NCBI GenBank assembly: GCA_028287105.1
Contig: JAQBQH010000008.1
Coordinates: forward strand, 1-51,058
Direction: 5' to 3'
Length of the DNA stretch: 51,058 nucleotides
DNA from: Myxococcales bacterium
Lineage (GTDB): Bacteria > Myxococcota_A > Polyangia > Palsa-1104
Below, piece after piece: positions 25,866 to 34,921 of this stretch. The notes below the pieces were generated by a model. That model had not been told where the DNA came from, did no database searches, and saw only the letters and a list, made by a program, of their open reading frames with translations. The position numbers and the translations under genes are program-made. Within the stretch, counting starts at the first letter, position 1; each line of letters starts with the position of its first letter.

Positions 25866-26588
25866 TTAGCTCATCGACTTGAACTTGAAGTTGATGCGAC
25901 CGAGCCGAACGTTGTCATTGTCGATGAGATCGCTCGTCGTCACGCGCTTGTCGTTGACGAACGTCCCATTGGTCGAGCCGAGATCGTTGACGCGGAAGCC
26001 CTGGCCGGTGGCCATGAACTCCGCGTGGCGGCCGCTGATCGACTGCTCCTTCATGATCACGTCGCAGTCGGTGGCCGTGCCGACGACCGCGCGGCCCTTG
26101 AGCTGAAACAGCTCCCCGGTCTGCGGACCGTCGAGCGGCACCAGCCAGCCGACTCCCGACCCCTGCGACGCGGCCGCGCCGCCCGCCGCGTCGATGGCCA
26201 TCGTGCGCATCTTGCCGCCCGCCGGTGCCGGCGCCGCCGCCGGTGCGCCAGCCGAAGCCGGTGCCGACGGCCCCTCGGACCATCCGCAGTACGGGCACTG
26301 ATCCCAGCTCGCGTGCAGTTTCTCGCCGCAGCTCGGGCATTTCTTCTTCTTCGAGAAGAGTCCCATTTTCGCCTTCTTTTGTCCGTCTCGCGCAGCCGAT
26401 ACGCCGCCTTTGGCCTTCTTGGCGGCCGCCCCAACCTGACCCGCGGCGTCTTTGTATGAGTTTTTGACGCCCTTGAGCTTATTGATATCGCCCTTGATGC
26501 CGCCCTTGAGCGACTGCACGCCAAAGACCTTCGAGCGCACGAACTCGATGGGCGCCTTGAGCGTCTTTATGAGCGGATCTAGGAACAT
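25866..26588 (-). CDS. Zinc-ribbon FHA protein
   Basis: Protein of 240 residues: a basic helical N-terminus rich in Lys/Gly/Ala (1-80), a zinc ribbon (CPSCGEKL ... CPYCGW, ~84-103), an Ala/Pro linker and a C-terminal FHA domain (about 160-240; SGRHAEF, LGSTNGTFVND). The GR of the FHA fold reads VGT. The ending DLIDNDNVRLGRINFKFKS is almost that of the vWA-FHA protein, indicating a fairly recent duplication of the FHA module. No membrane segment is present. It lies 4 nt upstream of the vWA-FHA gene. Confidence 0.88.
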   Translation of the reverse strand: MFLDPLIKTLKAPIEFVRSKVFGVQSLKGGIKGDINKLKGVKNSYKDAAGQVGAAAKKAKGGVSAARDGQKKAKMGLFSKKKKCPSCGEKLHASWDQCPYCGWSEGPSAPASAGAPAAAPAPAGGKMRTMAIDAAGGAAASQGSGVGWLVPLDGPQTGELFQLKGRAVVGTATDCDVIMKEQSISGRHAEFMATGQGFRVNDLGSTNGTFVNDKRVTTSDLIDNDNVRLGRINFKFKSMS

Positions 26589-26603
26589 ATCAGCGAGATC
26601 CTA

Positions 26604-28166
<1,563 letters not shown>

Positions 28167-29417
28167 TTACTTTTTCTCCGGGTCTTTCTTTGGATCGGTC
28201 GTGGGCGTGCCGACTTTGGTCTTGGCGTCCTTCTCGGGCGGCTTCTTCGCCTTGGTCTGCGTCGCGACCGGCGCCATCTCTTCCGTCTTGATGACTTCCA
28301 TGGCCGCGGTGTGCGACACCGAAGCCATCTCGCGCGCGCCGCCGTCGAAGCCGCCGGCCTTGTTCGAGCGCGGCCCTTCGCGTCCCTCGACGGGCGCAGT
28401 GTCCGCGCGCGGCGCCTTGGGCAGGGGCGGCTTGGAGCGCGACATCGGCATGAAGGCGTCGTCGATCTGAAGCTGCTGGGTCTTGCGATCCTTGAGCTCG
28501 GTCGACTCGGCGCCCTTCTTCTCCGCCGTCATCGCCTTCTGCAGATCCGCTTCCGACGTGATCACGTCGGCGTCGTCGGCCCCGAGCCCGATGCCACCGA
28601 CGACACCGCCGCCAATCGCCATGAACTCCGACAGGTCGTGCCCGCCACCCTCGGCCGCGAAGCGCAGGTAGTACTGCGTGTTGGCCGGCTTCTCCATCTG
28701 GATGATCTCGTGGATGCGGATGACCGACTCCGGCGAAACATCCTTGTAGGCAACCGGCATCTCGACCACGAAGGTGTGCGCCAGGTTCACCGGCGGCAGC
28801 ACCACCGAGTCGACGCCGATCTCCGACGTCGTGCCGATGCGCCAGCCGCGGAACGGCCACACGTTCTCTTTGATGTCCGGCTCGTGGCCGGTGAAGAGCG
28901 CGATGAACAGCTTGATGCCCTTGACCGTGCCGCGAATGCGGTAGAGCTCGATCGCCTTGCGAATGAGGCGGCGCTTCTTCTCGATCGGCCAATCCTCCTC
29001 GAGCACCATCGCCGACCACGACGCCAGCCACGGAAGGAACTTCTCCGGCGCCTCGTAGGGATCGAAGTACTGATGGATGACGTCGAGGATCTCTTCGATC
29101 GATCCGAAGAGGTGCTGGATGATCCAGAGGAAGTCGCGATAGAAGTTGCGACCGTTGATGTCGGCCCGCTGATAGATCGACGGCAGCCACTTGACGTAGC
29201 TCTCGCGCGAGACCGTCAGCGTCACCTTGTCGCCGGCGTAGACCATCTGCCCGCGCATCGGCTTCTGCTGCAGCACGGTGTCGCGGGTCTCGTACGACTC
29301 CTGGAACGTGATGGTATCGGCGACGAGGCCGGCGTTGACGACCAGCAGGCGCGCCTTGCCCAGCGGCAGACCGACGACGTCGGGCATGCGAACCAGTGCT
29401 CGTTGCGCCGTCAGCAC
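28167..29417 (-). CDS. PASTA domain fused to gpI-like baseplate protein (Afp12-like)
   Basis: Protein of 416 residues. Residues ~10-70 form a PASTA domain: MPDVVGLPLGKARLLVVNAGL, DTVLQQKPMRGQMVYAGDKVTLTVS. Residues ~72-250 match the phage tail protein I / TIGR02242 baseplate family: YLPSIYQ-like WLPSIYQRADINGRNFYRDF, FLPWLASWSAMVLEEDWP, KRRLIRKAIELYRIRGTVKG. The last ~150 residues are a low-complexity Lys/Pro/Ala-rich tail. PASTA domains bind peptidoglycan or beta-lactams in PBPs and PknB; fusion to a baseplate wedge is unusual. The ATG overlaps the stop of the gpJ-like gene by one base. Confidence 0.86.
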   Translation of the reverse strand: MLTAQRALVRMPDVVGLPLGKARLLVVNAGLVADTITFQESYETRDTVLQQKPMRGQMVYAGDKVTLTVSRESYVKWLPSIYQRADINGRNFYRDFLWIIQHLFGSIEEILDVIHQYFDPYEAPEKFLPWLASWSAMVLEEDWPIEKKRRLIRKAIELYRIRGTVKGIKLFIALFTGHEPDIKENVWPFRGWRIGTTSEIGVDSVVLPPVNLAHTFVVEMPVAYKDVSPESVIRIHEIIQMEKPANTQYYLRFAAEGGGHDLSEFMAIGGGVVGGIGLGADDADVITSEADLQKAMTAEKKGAESTELKDRKTQQLQIDDAFMPMSRSKPPLPKAPRADTAPVEGREGPRSNKAGGFDGGAREMASVSHTAAMEVIKTEEMAPVATQTKAKKPPEKDAKTKVGTPTTDPKKDPEKK

Positions 29418-32400
29418 TAGACGATCTCCTCACGCACGCGCTCGACGACCGCGACGTTCACGAGATAGATGAGCTCGAACGGCTCGAGGCGCACGTTTTC
29501 GACGGCGACGCGCTTGTCCTCGTCGTAGATGGTGATCGAGTCGATCACCTCGACGCCGGGGACGTCCTCGACCAGGTGGGCGAGGTCGGTCTTGTAGACC
29601 GCGCGGCCGAAGGTCCAGCCCTTGCCGTCGCGTCCACCGACGAGCGGATGCAGGTAGCGGCGCAGGCGGTCCTCGATCTCGCGCTTGACGCGCTCCGACT
29701 GTCCGACGGTGCGGCGCACCAGCGTCACCTTGAGCGAGATCTCGACGTAGCCGGGCTTGATGACCTCGAGCACCGTGCCGACGAGGCGCCGCTCGTCGAG
29801 GTAGTTCTTGACGAAGCGCAGGAGCTCCGGCGCCGCGACGAGGCGCTTCGAGAGATCGAGGTTCTTCTCGTCGCCGCGCGGCACGATGACCACCTGGACC
29901 TGGCCGTCGTGCTTCTGCGACGGCAAGCACTTGGCGCGCGCGACGCCCGTCGACGAGCGCAGCGCCAGCGTCTCGAAGTCCTCGGCGGTGACGGCGCGGT
30001 CGCGCGACTTCAAGAGCTGCGGCGCGCGCGACTTGGCCTCCTCGACAGTCTCGGCATCGGCGCCGCCTGCCGCCGGGATCGCGTTGTAGCACTTGTCGAT
30101 GTACGCGATGGCGCGCGTCAGCTGCGTCAGGGTCATGCCGTTGACGTTGCCGCGCACCCCGCCGCCGATCTGGTAGCGACGGGCGACGATGTTGTTGCGG
30201 CCCGCCGGCGGCATCATGCCCTTGATGCCGTCGCCGAACTGGATCCTGCCGGTGATCGGATTGCGCACGAAGTGGCGCGAGCGCGGTCCGGAGTCGAAGA
30301 AGCTCTCGGCGGTGCGCCACTTCACCCAGTAGCCCGCCTCCTTGCCTTCGCCTTCCTGACGCCACGGATCGTCGCCGAGATCGGCGAGATCTTCGGCGGC
30401 GGGCTGATCCTGCTCCTTGACCTCGATGACCTCGCCCTCGAGGAGCGGGCCGTGCGAGAACGCGAAGGTCTGCACCGGCGTGCCGTCGGAGCTGCCGAGG
30501 ATCTCGTCACGAACGGTGACGACGTTGGCGCTCTCGACGGTGTTGGTCAGGATGCGGGCGATGCGCGGCGGCTTGACGTAACCGCCCATCTCGAGGCGCG
30601 CGCGGATCCAGAAGCGGTCCTCGGTGAACTTCATCGTCTTCTGGTGATCGTCGGGACCGACGAAGTCGACGAAGCCGGAGACGGTGAAGTTCTTGGTGCC
30701 GTCCATGACGACGAGCGGCGACCAGTTGCTGCCGTCGAAGTACTCCCACACCACGCGCTGCTCGGCTTCCCAGACGGCGTCGCGGTCGGCGTAATAGTTC
30801 TTGAGGAACTCGACGTCGGCGCGATCTTCCTCCGGCTTGACCGTGACGTCGGCGAGGAGCACGTAGAGCGAGATCGGATCGTTCGGCAGCTTGCCGTTCC
30901 ATCCCAGATACAGGGCCGCGCCCTCGTCGGGGACGGCGCTGAACGGCTGGAACGGGCGGTACTCGATCTTTGCCTCGTCGGAGTGATCGCGATAGCGGAA
31001 GTCGTTGTAGGAGAGGCAGTGCTTCACGTTCTGCAGATCGGCGCGGTACTTGAAGCCGATCGACTTGAACGACGGCGGCTTGAGCGGGCGATCATCGCGC
31101 CAGACCCACTTGTCGCCGTCGAGCATGTAGCTGCCGGGCAGGCCGAAGTCGCCCAGCTCGACGCGCGCGCGGACCCAGTAGTTGTCCTCGCCGTTGACTT
31201 CGCCCGCGTGCATGTCGTTGGGCACGCGGAAGGTGACGACGCCGGTCTGGGTGAAGCCGTGCGTACCGTCGATGAAGCCCCAGGGATTTTCCGGCGAGCG
31301 GATGGTGCCCTTGGGACCGGACTTGCCGAGCACGCGCCACTTCTTGCCGTCGAAGTACTCCCACGACAGCACGAGGTCATCGGAAGGCTTGGGCTCGGGC
31401 GCGACGGTCGCGTCGGACAGCACGATCTCGATCCGCACCTCGGCCTCGGGCTGCGACAGCATCTCGCGCGAGGCGAGATAGAGGCACTGGTCGATCTTCG
31501 GCTGCTGGCCGAGCGGGAAGACGTTCTTGCCGAGGTCGAGCGCCAAAAAGACGCCGCCGTCGAGGTTGGCGAACGCGACGTCGGGAACGACGCCTTCGCC
31601 GGCGGTCTCGATGACCGCCTTGGCGGTGTCGATCTCGGTCTCCCACGGGTTCTGCGGCACCTCGGCGAGGCGGCCGCGCACCCAGTAGTCCTCGATGCCG
31701 TGCACCTGCGTCGGGAGCAGATCGGTCGGTCCGTAGAACACGACCTCGCCGCGCTCGACCTCGACGGTCATGGTGCGCAGCTCGCGCCAGCGACGGCCGT
31801 TCCAATATTCCCACTCGAGCAGACGCGACAAATCGCGGCCGCCATGATCGGGCGCCGCGACGATGAGCTTGAGGAGCGACGAGTCGGAGACGGCCTTCAG
31901 GCGCTGATCGCCGAGGTAGAGGAACCGATCGACGCGGTCGGCGCCGGCGAAGGCCTCGAAGCCCTCGGGCTTGGTGCCGTGCAGGAACGGCGAGTTGTCG
32001 GCGTAGGTCTCGTTGTAATAGCTGAAGCAGCGGTCGAGCGGCGCACCGACGACGACCAGCTCCTTCTGCGTCTCGAAGATGATCGTGTCTTCGTCGGCCG
32101 CCTGCGCGGTCGCGATCTGCGTGCCTTCCTTGATGACCTGCTTTTCGGCGCCCTCGACGAGGTCGAAGGTAATGAGCGCGCGCGCCGGCTGCGGCGAGCG
32201 CAGTCGGATGCCGATCATGTTCAGGAACGCGAGGTAGTTCTTCTCGGGAACGCGGTTGAGCCGATACAGAACCAGCTCGGTCATCCACGCGGTCAACTCG
32301 AGGACGGTGATTCCCGGGTCGGACGGATTGTGGTTGGTCCACTCGGGGCAGTAACGCGGAATGAGCCGCATCGCCTCGGCGACGATGTCCGCGTACGTCC

Positions 32401-32428
32401 TGTCGTCGAGCTTCGGTGCGGGAATCAT
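29417..32428 (-). CDS. Baseplate J-like wedge protein (Afp11-like)
   Basis: Large baseplate protein of 1003 residues of the putative baseplate assembly family (TIGR02243, gpJ/Afp11). Start: KLDDRTYADIVAEAMRLIP, YCPEWTNHNPSDPGITVLEL, AWMTELVLYRLNRVPEKNY, all diagnostic; the C-terminal third contains the gpJ-like core (GVARAKCLPSQK, VVIVPRGDEKN). In Afp and PVC this subunit forms the wedge ring around the hub together with Afp12. Its ATG overlaps the stop of the gp25 gene by 4 nt (ATGA). Confidence 0.93.
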   Translation of the reverse strand: MIPAPKLDDRTYADIVAEAMRLIPRYCPEWTNHNPSDPGITVLELTAWMTELVLYRLNRVPEKNYLAFLNMIGIRLRSPQPARALITFDLVEGAEKQVIKEGTQIATAQAADEDTIIFETQKELVVVGAPLDRCFSYYNETYADNSPFLHGTKPEGFEAFAGADRVDRFLYLGDQRLKAVSDSSLLKLIVAAPDHGGRDLSRLLEWEYWNGRRWRELRTMTVEVERGEVVFYGPTDLLPTQVHGIEDYWVRGRLAEVPQNPWETEIDTAKAVIETAGEGVVPDVAFANLDGGVFLALDLGKNVFPLGQQPKIDQCLYLASREMLSQPEAEVRIEIVLSDATVAPEPKPSDDLVLSWEYFDGKKWRVLGKSGPKGTIRSPENPWGFIDGTHGFTQTGVVTFRVPNDMHAGEVNGEDNYWVRARVELGDFGLPGSYMLDGDKWVWRDDRPLKPPSFKSIGFKYRADLQNVKHCLSYNDFRYRDHSDEAKIEYRPFQPFSAVPDEGAALYLGWNGKLPNDPISLYVLLADVTVKPEEDRADVEFLKNYYADRDAVWEAEQRVVWEYFDGSNWSPLVVMDGTKNFTVSGFVDFVGPDDHQKTMKFTEDRFWIRARLEMGGYVKPPRIARILTNTVESANVVTVRDEILGSSDGTPVQTFAFSHGPLLEGEVIEVKEQDQPAAEDLADLGDDPWRQEGEGKEAGYWVKWRTAESFFDSGPRSRHFVRNPITGRIQFGDGIKGMMPPAGRNNIVARRYQIGGGVRGNVNGMTLTQLTRAIAYIDKCYNAIPAAGGADAETVEEAKSRAPQLLKSRDRAVTAEDFETLALRSSTGVARAKCLPSQKHDGQVQVVIVPRGDEKNLDLSKRLVAAPELLRFVKNYLDERRLVGTVLEVIKPGYVEISLKVTLVRRTVGQSERVKREIEDRLRRYLHPLVGGRDGKGWTFGRAVYKTDLAHLVEDVPGVEVIDSITIYDEDKRVAVENVRLEPFELIYLVNVAVVERVREEIV

Positions 32429-32826
32429 GTTTCGTCACTCCGGCGGATGTAGAAGGGGTAAACGAGGTTGCGCGAGCTGTTGGTGGCGCGAACCTTGTAC
32501 TTGATGCTGATGTTGAGGCGGTTGGGATCGTCGCTCGACGGATCGGCCGCGGCCTCGATCTCCTCGATGCGCGGCTCCCACTTGGACAGCGCCTCGACGG
32601 TGTAGTGGGCTGCGAGGCTGGCGGTGTTCAAGTTGTTCGGTGCGTAGACGAGGTCGTGGATACTGCAACCGAAGTTCGGTCGCATCACGCGCTCGCCCGG
32701 CGCGGTGCCGAGAATGATATGGATCGACTGGCGGATCGCCTCGTCGTCTTCCGACTGGGCAATGCCACCCGAGCGATCCACTTCGACGGGGTACTTCCAC
32801 CCCCTACCGAGAAAATTTCTCGCCAC
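32425..32826 (-). CDS. gp25/GPW-like baseplate protein (Afp9-like)
   Basis: Protein of 133 residues of the T4 gp25 / lysozyme-like wedge family. LGRGWKYPVEVD, EDDEAIRQSIHIILGTAPGERVMRPNFGCSIHDLVY is the family signature (the GERVMRPxFG block), followed by a beta-rich end NRLNISIKYKV. It forms the inner wedge connecting sheath and baseplate. It precedes the gpJ-like gene in every known eCIS, as here. Confidence 0.94.
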   Translation of the reverse strand: MARNFLGRGWKYPVEVDRSGGIAQSEDDEAIRQSIHIILGTAPGERVMRPNFGCSIHDLVYAPNNLNTASLAAHYTVEALSKWEPRIEEIEAAADPSSDDPNRLNISIKYKVRATNSSRNLVYPFYIRRSDET

Positions 32827-32835
32827 GTCCCCTCG

Positions 32836-33003
32836 TTATTGCGCCGCCATTCGCCCCTCGATGTAGCGCCGGCACGCGCGGCACTCGAGGCGAAGGCGTA
32901 GCTCATTGCGATCGACGAAGACTTCGCCCTTGCTGCAAAAGGGACAGCGCAGGTTCTGCTCGCGCCCGGCGGCAACCGCGTCGAGCACGTCTTGCCAGAC
33001 CAT
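32836..33003 (-). CDS. Small zinc-ribbon protein in the baseplate cluster
   Basis: Protein of 55 residues from ATG 33003, with CPFC and CRAC knuckles separated by a beta-hairpin (EVFVDRNELRLRLE). A GTG at 33021 with GGAG 6 nt upstream is an alternative start (61 residues). The longer frame up to 33090 begins inside the promoter described here and is rejected. Position between hub and gp25 suggests a structural or chaperone role; no family recognised. Confidence 0.72.
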   Translation of the reverse strand: MVWQDVLDAVAAGREQNLRCPFCSKGEVFVDRNELRLRLECRACRRYIEGRMAAQ

Positions 33004-33060
33004 CGCCGCCTCTTCGTCCACCAGACTCTCCCCCTTGCAACCGGACTCCAGAGCCCGAAA

Positions 33061-33090
33061 AGTATAGTCAGTACTTTGACTTCGGATCAA
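33061..33090 (-). promoter_or_regulatory. Internal sigma-70-type promoter for the baseplate/FHA genes, with dyads
   Basis: On the minus strand TTGATC (33085-33090) and TATACT (33061-33066) are 18 nt apart. Dyads overlap both boxes: CTTCGGA/TCCGAAG (33080-33086 and 33093-33099) over the -35, and AAAGTA-N7-TACTTT (33058-33077) over the -10. It lies in the 166-bp gap after the VgrG-like gene, the longest gap within the minus-strand series, and would allow the downstream half to be expressed separately. Confidence 0.65.
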
Positions 33091-33169
33091 GCTCCGAAGC
33101 GACCTAAGCGCCGATTTTGCGAGCGCTTTCTGGATGTGACCCGGGTCGCTTGGAGGGCTGGAGCGAGCG

Positions 33170-34222
33170 TCAAGATCCGGTTTTGGCGTCGCGCCGAACT
33201 CGGAACTCGGTGCGATAGCCGCCGCTCTGGCCCTGGTGCACGTATCGATGGCGGACCGACATGACGTAGTACTTTCCGTCGAACCGCTTGTCGTTGACGG
33301 TGACGGTCACGATGATCCCGGGTTTCAGCTGTGGATTGCCGCGGCAGGTCCCGTCCCCGGTGATGAAATTCATCAGGCGGTCGTTGAGGATCGCCTTGGC
33401 GATGTTGTCCGCCTCCTCCTTCGACGAGACCGGCGAGTCGGACTGGATATGCAAAACGTCCTTGTGCTTCGAGCTGGCGACCTGAGAGCCGGTCTTGTCG
33501 CCGAGCTTCGAGTTCTGCGGCTTGGCGACCCCGACGATCTCCTTCTTCTTCTCGGGGTCCCAGCCCATGACGCGGACCTCGGAGACCTGGTTCGCCGTCG
33601 AGAGTCGCGGCAGGAACCGCTCGAGCGCGGAATCTCCCGGCACGCCGAACTGCAGATTGATGCCGGAGTCGCCGTCCGTACGCTTGCGGAAATGGAGCTC
33701 CTTGTCGGAGACGAACACCTCGCAGCCGATGCGCGCGGCGCGCATGCGCAGGAACTCGAGATCGGTGAGGTTGTGCTGATAGACGTGCGGATACTTCGTC
33801 GACGGCGGCTGATCGCCAAACTTCGCCGTCAGGCCGTAGGCCTGGCACAGCTTGTCGACGATGTCCTTGTCAGTGACCTCTTTGTGCGCGACCGACTTCT
33901 TGCCGCGGGTCAGCCGGTGCATCTGGTTGAGCGCGCGCACCATGACGCGCGCCGGCGCGCGTGAGTCGTAGATCGGCTCGATACCCGTGACCTCGCCCTT
34001 GAAGACGACGCCGGCGGGCGTGCCGTCGACGAAGCCGAGCTTGACCTCGATGTCCTCGCCCTCGGTCACCGTCTCCGAATACTTGGTCGACAGGTTCGAG
34101 AGCGAGACGACCGCGTGATCGGGCTGATCGAGATCGGCCTCGACGAGCACGTCGTGGACCTCGTCGCCGGTGATCTCGGTCTTGCCGATCTTCACGGTGC
34201 AATCGATAGACGTCGACGACAT
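33170..34222 (-). CDS. VgrG/gpD-like hub protein (Afp8-like)
   Basis: Protein of 350 residues of the phage late control D / VgrG family. N-terminal hub beta-domains (CTVKIGKTEITGDEVHDVLV, VKLGFVDGTPAGVVFKGEVTGIEP) are followed by the Afp8-type segment with HRLTRGKKS, YPHVYQHNLTDLEFLRMRAARIGCEVFV, and a C-terminal beta domain (GIIVTVTVNDKRFDGKYYVMSVRHRY). It lacks the gp5 OB/needle extension, so a separate spike tip is expected, but no PAAR gene is seen in the window. Confidence 0.92.
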   Translation of the reverse strand: MSSTSIDCTVKIGKTEITGDEVHDVLVEADLDQPDHAVVSLSNLSTKYSETVTEGEDIEVKLGFVDGTPAGVVFKGEVTGIEPIYDSRAPARVMVRALNQMHRLTRGKKSVAHKEVTDKDIVDKLCQAYGLTAKFGDQPPSTKYPHVYQHNLTDLEFLRMRAARIGCEVFVSDKELHFRKRTDGDSGINLQFGVPGDSALERFLPRLSTANQVSEVRVMGWDPEKKKEIVGVAKPQNSKLGDKTGSQVASSKHKDVLHIQSDSPVSSKEEADNIAKAILNDRLMNFITGDGTCRGNPQLKPGIIVTVTVNDKRFDGKYYVMSVRHRYVHQGQSGGYRTEFRVRRDAKTGS

Positions 34223-34225
34223 CGA

Positions 34226-34921
34226 CTAGTCCTCTGGAATCATGAGGGTCGACTTGTTATCCATCGTCGTCGGGTCGACGATGTCGTTGAGCGCGGCGAT
34301 CTCTGGCCAGCGACCCGCGTCGCCCAGCTGGGTCGCGGCGATGAGGTCGAGTCGATCGTTCTGCTGGACGGTGTACGGCTTGCCGCTGCCACCCTTGCTG
34401 GCCGACCAGTTCTGGCTGGTACCTTCGTCGATGTTGTTGTCGATGACGTTGCGGATCTTGAGGCCGCACTCCGCGCGCACCGGCGTGCCGTCGGAGAGGA
34501 ACATCGTGTACTTCTGCGACAGCGACTCGATGACGCCCTTGAACGTGAAGCGCCCCCAGATGAACAAGATCACCGGCGGGCGATACTTCTGCTTGTCCGC
34601 CTTGTTGGCCCCTTTGCCGTCGTTCTTGAGCTGCTGCGCCATCATCGTCAGCTTCTCGATCTTGCGCACCCACTTGTCGCGGACGCTGACGCGCTCTTCG
34701 TAGCTGTCGAACTGCAGCGTCACCGACAACGTCATCGGCTTCGGCGCCTTGAACTCCGGTTGCGGTGCGTCGGAGAATGCCTTTTCCGCATCCCACTCGA
34801 CCGACTTTTCGAGCGAATACTCCTTCGGGTTGAAGCAAACCTCGATGTGCGTATCGACATCGGACGACTTCTGACCGTCACCCTTCAGAACATGAATTCT
34901 CGCCCGTTCCAGCTTAGCCAT
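34226..34921 (-). CDS. LysM-containing eCIS tube/baseplate adaptor (Afp7-like)
   Basis: Protein of 231 residues. A tube-initiator-like N-terminal domain (ARIHVLKGDGQ, EVCFNPKEYSLEKSVEWDAE, MTLSVTLQFDSYEE, PPVILFIWGRFTFKGVIESL) is followed by a C-terminal LysM (KPYTVQQNDRLDLIAATQLGDAGRWPEIAALN). This is the Afp7/Pvc7 architecture at the tube-baseplate junction. ATG at 34921 has AGGAG about 9 nt upstream and overlaps the stop of the preceding gene by 8 nt. Confidence 0.93.
   Translation of the reverse strand: MAKLERARIHVLKGDGQKSSDVDTHIEVCFNPKEYSLEKSVEWDAEKAFSDAPQPEFKAPKPMTLSVTLQFDSYEERVSVRDKWVRKIEKLTMMAQQLKNDGKGANKADKQKYRPPVILFIWGRFTFKGVIESLSQKYTMFLSDGTPVRAECGLKIRNVIDNNIDEGTSQNWSASKGGSGKPYTVQQNDRLDLIAATQLGDAGRWPEIAALNDIVDPTTMDNKSTLMIPED

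Noticed and set aside
29396-32452. 1018-codon plus-strand frame opposite the gpJ-like gene
   Set aside because: Although very long, the minus strand carries the unmistakable baseplate family signature and is coupled to both neighbours.
32836-33003. PAAR-like spike tip
   Set aside because: The small zinc-ribbon protein has two CxxC knuckles rather than the His/Cys pattern and Pro-Ala-Ala-Arg repeats of PAAR proteins.
33003-33090. N-terminal extension of the small zinc-ribbon gene to TTG at 33090
   Set aside because: That TTG is the -35 box of a good promoter, so the transcript would not contain it; ATG 33003 or GTG 33021 is preferred.
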